This document shows, piece by piece, positions 1 through 5,425 of a DNA stretch of 7,756 nt; position 1 is the stretch's first letter; each line of letters opens with the position of its first letter. The notes under the pieces are model-generated. The model saw nothing but the letters and a program-made list of their open reading frames with translations, was not told the origin of the DNA and ran no database searches. This stretch comes from Solirubrobacteraceae bacterium (GTDB lineage: Bacteria > Actinomycetota > Thermoleophilia > Solirubrobacterales > Solirubrobacteraceae): positions 1 through 7,756 of the forward strand of contig JAICJK010000097.1 in NCBI GenBank assembly GCA_025928415.1, written 5' to 3'. The translations under genes were made by a program, and so were the position numbers.

Positions 1-81
1 CTCGGCGCCGGGCGGGTTGACCGTGTCGAACCGGATGAGCCGCTGCAGCAGGCCTGTCGCGTCCTGGTCCATGGCCGCCAT
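1..81 (-). CDS. M20-family metallopeptidase, N-terminal fragment (runs off the window)
   Basis: Only the first 27 codons are in the window. Read on the minus strand from ATG at 81, they give MAAMDQDATG followed by LLQRLIRFDTVNPPGAE. The block with L-I-x-F-D-T-V-N-P-P-G is the characteristic start of M20/M25/M40 zinc peptidases (ArgE, DapE, aminoacylase-1 and carboxypeptidase G2 relatives), which hydrolyse amide bonds of N-acyl amino acids or small peptides in the cytoplasm. The metal-binding residues lie further on, outside the window, so the subfamily cannot be decided. A second in-frame ATG at 72 would remove three residues and is equally plausible; neither has a good Shine-Dalgarno sequence. 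The gene is divergent from rarA, with 51 bases between them. The family call rests on one short motif. Confidence 0.65.
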   Translation of the reverse strand, partial: MAAMDQDATGLLQRLIRFDTVNPPGAE

Positions 82-85
82 CGTA

Positions 86-110
86 CGCGGCCGCCTGGGC
101 GGCGGCCGCG
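86..110. repeat. Perfect 10-bp inverted repeat in the divergent spacer
   Basis: CGCGGCCGCC (86-95) and GGCGGCCGCG (101-110) are exact reverse complements separated by TGGGC. The repeat fills half of the 51-base gap between the divergent peptidase gene and rarA. It could be an operator or a hairpin in either 5' untranslated region. The all-GC composition makes such a palindrome easier to obtain by chance in this genome. A second small dyad, TGCCA-TGC-TGGCA (116-128), lies just before the rarA start. Confidence 0.4.
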
Positions 111-132
111 GGCGCTGCCATGCTGGCACGCA

Positions 133-1419
133 GTGGACCAGCTCTTCGACGCCGGCGACCCGCTGCCCGGCCGCGCCGCCGGGCCGGCGGCCGACGCCCC
201 GCTGGCCGCCCGCATGCGCCCGGCGAGCCTCGCGGACGTCGTGGGCCAGGAGCACCTGCTCCACGAGGGCGCCCCGCTGCGGGTGGCGATCGAGCAGGGG
301 CGCCCGCACTCGATGCTGCTGTTCGGGCCGCCCGGCTCCGGCAAGACGACGCTGGCCCGCCTGGTCGCGGCGAGCGCGAACGCCGCCTTCGAGGAGCTCA
401 GCGCGGTGCAGGCCGGCCGGGCCGAGGTCCGCGCGGTGATCGATCGCGCCCGCCATCGCCGCGACACCACGGGTACGCCTACCGTGTTCTTCCTCGACGA
501 GATCCACCGCTTCAACAAGGCCCAGCAGGACGCGCTGCTGCCGGCCGTGGAGGAGGGGCTGGTGACGCTGATCGGCGCGACGACCGAGAACCCTTCCTTC
601 GAGGTCAACGCGGCGCTCCTGTCGCGCACGCGCCTGTACGAGCTCCAGCCGCTGGGCGCCGCCGAGGTCGAGGGCCTGCTGCGCCGCGCGCTGGTGGGCC
701 TGGGGGCGCAGGCCGACGACGCCGCGCTGGCCTTCCTGGCCGACCGCTCCGACGGCGACGCCCGGACGGCGCTGTCGGCGCTCGAGCTGGCGGCCGCGAC
801 CGCCGACGGGCGCGTCGGCCTGGCGGCGGCCGAGGACGCCCTGCAGCGCCGCGCGATCCGCTACGACAAGGGCGGCGACCAGCACTACGACACGATCTCG
901 GCGTGGATCAAGGCGACGCGCGCGAGCGACCCCGACGCGTCGCTCTACTACCTGGCGGTGATGCTCGAGGCGGGCGAGGACGCGCGGTTCATCGCGCGGC
1001 GGATGGTGATCCTGGCCAGCGAGGACATCGGCAACGCCGACCCGCAGGCGCTCCTGGTCGCGGTCGCCGCCGCGCAGGCCGTCGAGCACGTCGGGCTGCC
1101 CGAGGCGATGCACGCGCTGGCGCAGTGCGCGATCTACCTCGCGCTGGCGCCGAAGTCCAACGCCGCCTACGCGGCGATCGCCGCCGCCCGCGCCCATGTG
1201 CGCGAGCACGGCGCCGCGCTGCCGCCGTCCTACCTGCGCAGCGCCAACCGGCGTGAGCCGGGCTACGACTACCCGCACGACAACGCGGGCCACGTCACCC
1301 CGCAGGACGTCCTGCCCGAGGCGCTGGCCGGGGAGCGGTTCTACCGCCCCGACGACGCCGAGGCCGCGCTGCGCGAGCGCCTGGCGGCGATCCGCGCGGC
1401 GCGCGGGCGCCCGGGCTGA
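133..1419 (+). CDS. rarA: Replication-associated recombination protein RarA (MgsA), AAA+ ATPase
   Basis: This is a cytoplasmic AAA+ ATPase related to clamp-loader subunits and to eukaryotic WRNIP1/Mgs1. The family acts at stalled replication forks and binds single-stranded DNA-binding protein and DNA ends. The 428 residues are close to the usual 420-450. Visible motifs are Walker A GPPGSGKTT (65-73), Walker B FFLDEIHR with D122/E123 (119-126), sensor 1 in GATTENP (148-154), the arginine-finger stretch SRTR (164-167) and sensor 2 GDARTAL (208-214). The C-terminal tetramerisation domain follows, with YDKGGDQHYD (244-253) and LASEDIGNADP (294-304). The GTG start at 133 gives the family-typical opening MDQLFD; an ATG at 120 is in another frame. 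No clear ribosome binding site is seen. Transcribed alone, to judge by the 90-base gap downstream. The sequence looks intact. Confidence 0.96.
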   Translation: MDQLFDAGDPLPGRAAGPAADAPLAARMRPASLADVVGQEHLLHEGAPLRVAIEQGRPHSMLLFGPPGSGKTTLARLVAASANAAFEELSAVQAGRAEVRAVIDRARHRRDTTGTPTVFFLDEIHRFNKAQQDALLPAVEEGLVTLIGATTENPSFEVNAALLSRTRLYELQPLGAAEVEGLLRRALVGLGAQADDAALAFLADRSDGDARTALSALELAAATADGRVGLAAAEDALQRRAIRYDKGGDQHYDTISAWIKATRASDPDASLYYLAVMLEAGEDARFIARRMVILASEDIGNADPQALLVAVAAAQAVEHVGLPEAMHALAQCAIYLALAPKSNAAYAAIAAARAHVREHGAALPPSYLRSANRREPGYDYPHDNAGHVTPQDVLPEALAGERFYRPDDAEAALRERLAAIRAARGRPG

Positions 1420-1434
1420 CGGTCGACCGGGGCG

Positions 1435-1450
1435 TGTGACACCGGTCACG
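1435..1450. promoter_or_regulatory. CRP/GlxR-like palindrome
   Basis: TGTGACACCGGTCACG matches the cAMP-receptor-protein type consensus TGTGA-N6-TCACA in nine of ten arm positions. That consensus is shared by E. coli CRP, mycobacterial Crp and corynebacterial GlxR. It lies in the 90-base gap between rarA and the small gene at 1510, about 60 bases upstream of that gene, a usual place for an activator or repressor site. No convincing -35/-10 pair was found beside it. The motif match is seen; the regulator is inferred. Confidence 0.4.
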
Positions 1451-1509
1451 GATCGGCGGAGGTTCACACGGGCCTTACGTCGAGGCCCCACCCTGTCCGT
1501 GAGACCTTC

Positions 1510-1860
1510 ATGCACCGCTCCCTCGACGCCACCCACACGCTTGCCGACGGCACCCACGTGCGCGTCCGGCTGCCGCAGGCCGGCGACCGCGCGGCGCTGC
1601 GGGCGCTGCACGCGCGCCTGGGGATCGCCGCCGAGGACCTCGAGCTCGCCTGGGCGCTGAGCTTCGACCCGCGGCGGCGCGTCGTGATCTGCGCGACGGC
1701 GTGGCTGGACGGCGGGCCGCAGGTCGTGGGCTACGGCGCGATGGACCACGGGGCGGCGCAGCCAGACCTGCTGGTGGTCGACGAGGAGCTGGCGCCGGGC
1801 GTCGGCGCCGTCCTGATCGGCGTCCTGACCCGCGGCGCCGCGAGTCGCCGGGCGGCCTGA
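1510..1860 (+). CDS. Small protein resembling a truncated or degenerate GNAT N-acetyltransferase
   Basis: A 116-residue protein, shorter than a normal GNAT domain (about 140-160). Its N-terminus LADGTHVRVRLPQAGDRAAL (11-30) resembles the opening of Pat-like GNAT acetyltransferases, with a strand followed by a D-x-x-x-L helix. The middle (VVICATAWLDGG, VVGYGAM) fits their beta-strands. The segment DLLVVDEELAPGVGAVLIGVL (86-106) lines up with the acetyl-CoA-binding motif A. However, the usual Q/R-x-x-G-x-G/A loop reads LAPGVG, and the protein ends shortly after, so the second half of the fold is missing. It may be a non-catalytic remnant or a small GNAT-like regulatory protein. ATG at 1510 has no obvious Shine-Dalgarno sequence. 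It ends ten bases before the ECF41 promoter. The GNAT assignment is by pattern only. Confidence 0.5.
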   Translation: MHRSLDATHTLADGTHVRVRLPQAGDRAALRALHARLGIAAEDLELAWALSFDPRRRVVICATAWLDGGPQVVGYGAMDHGAAQPDLLVVDEELAPGVGAVLIGVLTRGAASRRAA

Positions 1861-1870
1861 CCTCGGGAGG

Positions 1871-1897
1871 TGTCACAGCCGGGGCCTCCCTCCCGTC
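1871..1897 (+). promoter_or_regulatory. ECF41-type sigma factor promoter (autoregulatory)
   Basis: TGTCACA at 1871-1877, a 16-base spacer, then CGTC at 1894-1897. This is the promoter consensus described for the ECF41 family (TGTCACA in the -35 region, CGTC in the -10 region). It stands directly upstream of a gene encoding an ECF41 sigma factor, so positive autoregulation is the natural reading. Transcription would start at roughly 1903-1907. I found no second copy with this spacing in the window. Confidence 0.85.
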
Positions 1898-1909
1898 TTG
1901 TGGGTACAG

Positions 1910-1954
1910 ATGACACCGATGAAGGAGCCGATGATGGGAGCGCGCGCGGCATGA
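1910..1954 (+). CDS. Possible 14-residue leader peptide overlapping the sigma factor start
   Basis: ATG at 1910 opens a short frame, [14 protein letters not shown], whose TGA stop (1952-1954) overlaps the sigma factor ATG (1951-1953) in an ATGA arrangement. The expected transcription start from the ECF41 promoter lies only a few bases before this ATG, so translation could begin in nearly leaderless fashion. Re-initiation would then couple it to the sigma gene. Further in-frame ATGs occur at 1919, 1931 and 1934. Nothing shows that it is translated; such a short frame can arise by chance. Confidence 0.25.
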   Translation: MTPMKEPMMGARAA

Positions 1955-2868
1955 CCGATCGCGAGCGACTGCTCGACGAGCTGCGGCCGGTGTGCTTCGC
2001 GATCGCCTACCGGATGCTCGGCAGCGTCGCCGAGGCCGAGGACGTGATGCAGGAGGCGCTGCTGCGGGTGCACCAGGCGCTCGACGGGGGCGAGCGGATC
2101 GCCTCGCCGCGCGCGTTCGTCGCCACGGTGACCACCCGCCTGGCGATCGACGAGCTGCGCTCCGCGCGCGCCCGCCGCGAGCGCTACGTCGGCGAGTGGC
2201 TGCCGGAGCCGATCATCACCGACGGCGAGGACGATCCGGCCCGGCACGCCGAGACGGCGGACTCGCTGTCGCTGGCCATGCTGGTGCTGCTGGAGAGCCT
2301 CTCGCCCGAGCAGCGCGCCGTGCTGCTGCTGCACGACGTGTTCGACTACGGGTATCCCGAGATCGCGGCGATCGTCGGCAAGCGCGAGGACAACGTGCGC
2401 CAGCTCGCCACCCGCGCCCGGCGCCACGTCGAGGAGCGCCGGCCGCGCTTTCAGACGACGCGCGAGCAGCGCGACGAGCTGGCGGCGCGGTTCTTCGCGG
2501 CCGCCGAGCAGGGCGATCTCGCGGGGCTCGAGGCGCTCCTGGCCGCCGACGTGGAGCTGACCGGCGACGGCGGCGGCAAGGCGCCGGCGCTCGCGCGGAC
2601 GCTGCGCGGGCGCAACCGCGTCGCGCGCGCGCTGGTCAACTGGATCCGCCTGGCCGCCCGCCTCCCGGGCGTGTCGTTGCGCCCGGTCGAGGTCAACGGC
2701 GGCCCGGGCGCGCTCTACCTCGACGAGCAGCAGCGGGTGATCGGCGTGCTGGCGCTCGACATCGCCGGCGGCCAGATCGCGAGCATCAGCTCGATCGTCA
2801 ACCCCGACAAGCTCACGCACCTCGGCCCGGTCGCCGACCTCGGAGCGCTGCTGCGCTCCGCGCGATGA
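1951..2868 (+). CDS. sigJ: ECF41-family RNA polymerase sigma factor with C-terminal SnoaL-like domain (SigJ type)
   Basis: The 305-residue protein has sigma region 2 (about 13-75, with [20 protein letters not shown] and the DELR helix end). The linker carries WLPEP (83-87), a signature of ECF41. Sigma region 4 (about 107-162) contains [17 protein letters not shown] and the helix-turn-helix around [16 protein letters not shown] fused SnoaL-like domain follows (about 175-288), with DGGGK (206-210) and NPDKL (284-288). In this family the fused domain modulates activity in place of a separate anti-sigma factor. ATG 1951 is chosen because it gives the family-typical N-terminus and follows GGGAG (1936-1940). 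A longer reading from GTG 1870 would translate the promoter itself. ECF41 genes are often next to carboxymuconolactone decarboxylase, oxidoreductase or epimerase genes; none is adjacent here, so its targets are unknown. Confidence 0.93.
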   Translation: MTDRERLLDELRPVCFAIAYRMLGSVAEAEDVMQEALLRVHQALDGGERIASPRAFVATVTTRLAIDELRSARARRERYVGEWLPEPIITDGEDDPARHAETADSLSLAMLVLLESLSPEQRAVLLLHDVFDYGYPEIAAIVGKREDNVRQLATRARRHVEERRPRFQTTREQRDELAARFFAAAEQGDLAGLEALLAADVELTGDGGGKAPALARTLRGRNRVARALVNWIRLAARLPGVSLRPVEVNGGPGALYLDEQQRVIGVLALDIAGGQIASISSIVNPDKLTHLGPVADLGALLRSAR

Positions 2869-2883
2869 CGGGCAGCGAGGACC

Positions 2884-2918
2884 ACGGCCCCGTTCGCGGG
2901 TAAGAACGGTGCGGCCGT
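2884..2918. terminator. Strong hairpin/dyad between sigJ and the siroheme gene (terminator or operator)
   Basis: The left arm ACGGCC-CCGTTC (2884-2895) pairs with GAACGG (2904-2909) and GGCCGT (2913-2918). This gives 12 base pairs with an eight-base loop and a three-base bulge (TGC). It begins 15 bases after the sigJ stop, where a terminator would be expected, but has no T-tract. Its inner dyad CCGTTC-N8-GAACGG covers the expected -35 area of the downstream promoter, so a repressor site is an equal alternative. Confidence 0.5.
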
Positions 2919-2919
2919 C

Positions 2920-2925
2920 TACGCT
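2920..2925 (+). promoter_or_regulatory. -10 box (TANNNT) for a probably leaderless cysG-moaC transcript
   Basis: TACGCT matches the actinobacterial -10 consensus TANNNT and ends eight bases before ATG 2934. Transcription would therefore start at or within a base or two of the start codon, the layout of leaderless mRNAs. No Shine-Dalgarno sequence is present. There is no clear -35 hexamer; the expected position falls within the loop of the preceding dyad. Confidence 0.5.
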
Positions 2926-2933
2926 AGGACGAC

Positions 2934-3671
2934 ATGCCAGCCGCCGCCTACGCCGGGAAGGAGTGCGTCTGCCAGTTCAGGCGCGGGGTCTGCGACCAGA
3001 CCTGCGTCCGGGACATGCTGGCGACGCCGTTCTACATCGCCTGCCTGAAGCTCCGGGGCCGCCGCTGCCTCGTGGTGGGTGGCGGGGCGATCGGCCTGGA
3101 GAAGGCCGAGGGGCTGCTGGCCTGCGACGGCGACGTCGTCGTGGTGGCGCCCGAGGCCGGGCCCGAGCTCGAGGCGCTGGCGGCGGAGGGCTCGATCGCC
3201 TGGGAGCGCCGGCCCTACCGGCCCGAGGACCTGGACGGCGCGTTCCTGGTCATCGCCTGCACCGACGACACCGACACGAACATCGCGATCTACGAGGACG
3301 CCGAGCGTCGCGCGATGCTCGTCAACGTCGTCGACGTCCCGCCGCTGTGCAACTTCATCCTGCCCGCCATCGTGCGCACCGGCCCGCTGGCGATCGCCAT
3401 CTCCACCGCGGGGGCCTCGCCGGCGCTGGCCAAGCGCATGAAGGCCGAGGTCTCCGAGCTGTTCGGCGAGGAGTACGCGACGCTCGCCGTCCTGCTCAAC
3501 GACGCCCGCGGCTGGGCCAAGGGCACGCTGCCGACCTACCAGGACCGCAAGGCGTTCTTCGAGGAGATCGTCAACGGCGAGCCCGACCCGATCGCCCTGC
3601 TGCGCGCCGGCGACGCCGCCGCCGTGCGCGACCTGATCGCCGCCGCCCAGCGCACCCACCAGCCGGCCTGA
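2934..3671 (+). CDS. Precorrin-2 dehydrogenase / siroheme synthase N-domain (Met8p/CysG-N type) with Cys-rich N-terminal extension
   Basis: A cytoplasmic enzyme expected to oxidise precorrin-2 to sirohydrochlorin with NAD+. Relatives such as Met8p and CysG also insert iron to make siroheme, the cofactor of nitrite and sulfite reductases. The 245 residues include the Rossmann segment [20 protein letters not shown] (43-62), ACTDDTDTN (108-116) around the likely catalytic Asp, and [17 protein letters not shown] (131-147). [15 protein letters not shown] (156-170) and a helical C-terminal part follow. There is no SUMT methyltransferase domain, so uroporphyrinogen methylation must be done elsewhere. 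Residues 1-27 are an unusual addition with C11, C13, C20 and C24. The start at 2934 is supported by the -10 box eight bases upstream; ATG 3015 would give the usual family N-terminus but has no ribosome binding site. moaC follows after eight bases. Confidence 0.9.
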   Translation: MPAAAYAGKECVCQFRRGVCDQTCVRDMLATPFYIACLKLRGRRCLVVGGGAIGLEKAEGLLACDGDVVVVAPEAGPELEALAAEGSIAWERRPYRPEDLDGAFLVIACTDDTDTNIAIYEDAERRAMLVNVVDVPPLCNFILPAIVRTGPLAIAISTAGASPALAKRMKAEVSELFGEEYATLAVLLNDARGWAKGTLPTYQDRKAFFEEIVNGEPDPIALLRAGDAAAVRDLIAAAQRTHQPA

Positions 3672-3679
3672 GCGACGGC

Positions 3680-4162
3680 GTGCCCGACCCCCGCCTCACC
3701 CACCTCGACGCGACCGGCGCCGCGCGGATGGTCGACGTCGGCGCCAAGGCGGTCACGCAGCGCCGGGCCGTCGCGCAGGCGGTCGTCGCCATGGCGCCGG
3801 ACACCGCAGCCGCCGTGGCGGCGGGCGACGCGCCGAAGGGCGACGTCCTGGGCACGGCGCGCATCGCGGGCATCCAGGCGGCCAAGCGCACCGGCGAGCT
3901 GATCCCGCTGTGCCATCCGCTCGGGCTGGACGCCGTGGCCGTCGACCTCGTCGTCGACCCCGAGGCGGGCACCGTGACGATCCGCGCCGAGGCGTCGACC
4001 ACCGCGCGCACCGGCGTGGAGATGGAGGCGATGACCGCGGCGAGCGTCGCGGCGCTGACCGTCTACGACATGGTCAAGGGGCTGGAGCGGGGCGTGACCC
4101 TTCGCGAGGTCGCGCTGCTGGAGAAGACGGGTGGGAAGAGTGGCCCGTGGCGCCGCGGGTGA
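3680..4162 (+). CDS. moaC: Cyclic pyranopterin monophosphate synthase MoaC
   Basis: With MoaA, this enzyme converts GTP to cyclic pyranopterin monophosphate, the first stage of molybdenum cofactor synthesis: MoaC acts on 3',8-cyclo-GTP. The 160-residue length is typical. Conserved blocks are LTHLD (6-10), [12 protein letters not shown] (17-28), [19 protein letters not shown] (53-71), ELIPLCHP (73-80), [10 protein letters not shown] (111-120), [11 protein letters not shown] (128-138) and EKTGGKSG (148-155). Residues K53, C78, H79, E114, E116, D130 and K133 match the active site known from E. coli MoaC, offset by two. GTG 3680 is chosen because it gives the family start eight bases after the preceding stop; the frame stays open upstream, but that stretch is inside the dehydrogenase gene. 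Co-transcription with it is likely. The last 89 bases overlap a convergent gene. Confidence 0.96.
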   Translation: MPDPRLTHLDATGAARMVDVGAKAVTQRRAVAQAVVAMAPDTAAAVAAGDAPKGDVLGTARIAGIQAAKRTGELIPLCHPLGLDAVAVDLVVDPEAGTVTIRAEASTTARTGVEMEAMTAASVAALTVYDMVKGLERGVTLREVALLEKTGGKSGPWRRG

Positions 4163-4922
4163 GCTCGAGGACGAGCAGGACGACCGCGACGGGGACCGTC
4201 GCGGGCAGCGTGTCCACGACGTAGAACAGCAGGTCCCAGACCAGGCCGGCCACGAGCACGGCCAGCGCGACGGGCGCCTGGCGCCGGCCCTCGGCGGCCA
4301 GCACGGCGCCGAAGACGGCCGCGGCGAAGAAGTCGCCGTAGCCCAGCGAGGCGCCGTGCAGGGTCGCGGCCTGGAGCTGCGGCAGCCCCGCGCCTGGGCT
4401 CGCCGCGACGAGCACGGCGTTGGGCTGCTGGAGCTGGTGGCCGAAGACGAGGATCGCGTCGATCACCGCCATCGCCACCAGCCCGGCCTTCAGCAGGACG
4501 AGCGGCGTTCCCCCGGCCAGCAGCCGTCCGATCGTGACCACGCTGCCGGCGATCAGCGCGATGCGCGCGAGCTCGCCGCCGAGCTCGTGCGGCCAGATCC
4601 AGACGACGGCCAGCAGCGCGGGGGCGAGCCCGGCGAGCGGCGGCAGGGCGCGGTGGGCGGCCCACCCGAGCGCCAGCGCGCAGCCGAGCGGCACGCCGAA
4701 CAGCGCCACCCAGGTCAGGACGTCGGCGCTGGAGGGCAGGACCGCGATCGCGCCGATCACCAGCGCGATCGACAGCGGCGCGACGAGCGCCCAGCCGCGC
4801 CCCCGCGCCCACCCCAGCCACCCCGGCAGCCCCGCGGCGGGAAGGGCGACGCACAGCGCCTGCGCGGCGCCCAGCGCGACGCTGGCGATACCGAAGGGGA
4901 GCACGTCCGGGCAGTCCAGCAC
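4074..4922 (-). CDS. Presenilin / signal-peptide-peptidase-like intramembrane aspartyl protease (GxGD type)
   Basis: A very hydrophobic 282-residue protein with about nine predicted helices: near 8-28, 44-62, 68-88, 93-110, 117-135, 141-161, 193-211, 217-237 and 240-256. Helix 6 carries an aspartate in [11 protein letters not shown] (D155). Helix 7 begins with SLGYGDFF (GxGD, D197), and helix 9 begins with TLPATVP (238-244), a PAL-like motif. This order and topology match presenilins and archaeal/bacterial presenilin-like A22 proteases, in which the two aspartates cleave helices inside the membrane. Differences are ID instead of YD in helix 6 and PAT instead of PAL. Type IV prepilin peptidases are also GxGD enzymes but have a different motif order and follow-on sequence. 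GTG 4922 is the first start giving a full helix 1. The basic, proline-rich tail (about 257-282) lies antisense to the end of moaC. Substrate unknown. Confidence 0.68.
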   Translation of the reverse strand: MLDCPDVLPFGIASVALGAAQALCVALPAAGLPGWLGWARGRGWALVAPLSIALVIGAIAVLPSSADVLTWVALFGVPLGCALALGWAAHRALPPLAGLAPALLAVVWIWPHELGGELARIALIAGSVVTIGRLLAGGTPLVLLKAGLVAMAVIDAILVFGHQLQQPNAVLVAASPGAGLPQLQAATLHGASLGYGDFFAAAVFGAVLAAEGRRQAPVALAVLVAGLVWDLLFYVVDTLPATVPVAVVLLVLELTRGATGHSSHPSSPAARPREGSRPAPAP

Positions 4923-4936
4923 ACGGATACGGTGTG
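4920..4936. promoter_or_regulatory. Divergent promoter region: -10 box and CACAC-N7-GTGTG dyad
   Basis: The 5' ends of the protease-like gene (minus, 4922) and moaB (plus, 4934 or 4940) are 11-17 bases apart. CACAC (4920-4924) and GTGTG (4932-4936) form a dyad across the gap. Within it TACGGT (4928-4933) fits a TANNNT -10 box for the plus strand, placing a start of transcription at about GTG 4940. No -35 hexamer is evident, and no matching TANNNT box is seen for the minus strand. A shared regulator is possible but speculative. Confidence 0.35.
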
Positions 4937-4939
4937 GAG

Positions 4940-5425
4940 GTGCGCACCGCCGTGCTGACCATCTCGACGACCGTCTCGCGGCGCGACAGCGAGGACGCCT
5001 CCGGCCCGCTGCTGGCCGAGCAGGCGGAGGCGGCGGGCTGCGAGATCGTCGCGATGGAGGTCGTGCCCGACGACTACGCGCTGATCGAGGACCGCCTGCA
5101 CCATTACGTCGACGACGACGTGGCGCTGATCCTGACCACGGGCGGCACCGGGTTCACCCCCGACGACGTCACCCCCGAGGCCACCCGCGCCGTGGTCCAG
5201 CGCGACGCGCCCGGGCTGGCCGAGGCGCTGCGCGCCGAGGCGGGGCGCCGCCACCCGATGGGCATCCTGACCCGCGGCGTCAGCGGCATCGCCGGCCGCA
5301 CGCTGATCGTCAACTTCCCCGGGAGCCCGCGGGCCATCGGCGAGCTGTTCGGCGTGGTCGCCCCGGTGCTCGGCCACGCCGTCGAGACCCTGCGCCGCGA
5401 GGGTGGCCGCCACGCCGGCCATTGA
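4940..5425 (+). CDS. moaB: MoaB/MogA-family molybdopterin adenylyltransferase
   Basis: MogA/MoaB proteins bind molybdopterin and adenylylate it with ATP, activating it for molybdate insertion by MoeA. Starting from GTG 4940, the 161 residues cover the whole MoCF domain: AVLTIS near the N-terminus, LTTGGTGFTPDDVTPEAT (about 65-82) forming the substrate-binding loop, and NFPGSP (about 125-130) near the C-terminus. MogA and MoaB are hard to separate by eye; MoaB is used because it is the usual name in actinobacteria. GTG 4940 is preferred because TACGGT lies six bases upstream, suggesting a leaderless mRNA; GTG 4934 would add two residues. The last 23 bases overlap ccmA, so it heads the ccm operon. 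Together with moaC across the intervening gene it gives two steps of molybdenum cofactor synthesis. Confidence 0.92.
   Translation: MRTAVLTISTTVSRRDSEDASGPLLAEQAEAAGCEIVAMEVVPDDYALIEDRLHHYVDDDVALILTTGGTGFTPDDVTPEATRAVVQRDAPGLAEALRAEAGRRHPMGILTRGVSGIAGRTLIVNFPGSPRAIGELFGVVAPVLGHAVETLRREGGRHAGH

Noticed and set aside
1408..1434. Hairpin at the rarA stop as a terminator (CGCCCGG pairing with CCGGGGCG)
   Set aside because: It contains a bulge and a long loop, starts inside the coding sequence and lacks a T-tract; in this composition it may be chance.
1418..1441. Second ECF41 promoter on the minus strand (TGTCACA at 1441-1435, CGTC at 1421-1418)
   Set aside because: The spacer is 13 bases rather than 15-16 and the promoter would read antisense into rarA; the heptamer is better explained as part of the CRP-like palindrome.
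1870..1950. A longer sigma factor starting at GTG 1870 (27 extra residues)
   Set aside because: It would make the TGTCACA-N16-CGTC promoter part of the coding sequence, and the extra residues are not like the family; ATG 1951 gives the normal N-terminus and has GGGAG upstream.
2909..3679. Open frame extending moaC upstream to 2909
   Set aside because: The extension lies out of frame inside the well-supported precorrin-2 dehydrogenase gene and has the Arg/Ala/Gly-rich look of a shadow frame; MoaC homology begins right after GTG 3680.
4074..4922. Type IV prepilin peptidase for the minus-strand membrane protein
   Set aside because: Prepilin peptidases have GxGDxK followed by an Ala/Gly-rich helix and no PAL-like element; here GYGDFF is followed by helices 8 and 9 with LPATVP, as in presenilins. 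No pilus genes are near.
4063..4962. Overlapping long minus-strand frame (about 299 codons) across the protease-like gene, and the plus-strand frames at 4131-4958 and 4420-5478
   Set aside because: Their translations are Arg/Gly/Ala- or Asp/Gln-rich with no domain pattern; they arise from the GC-biased third positions of the true genes.
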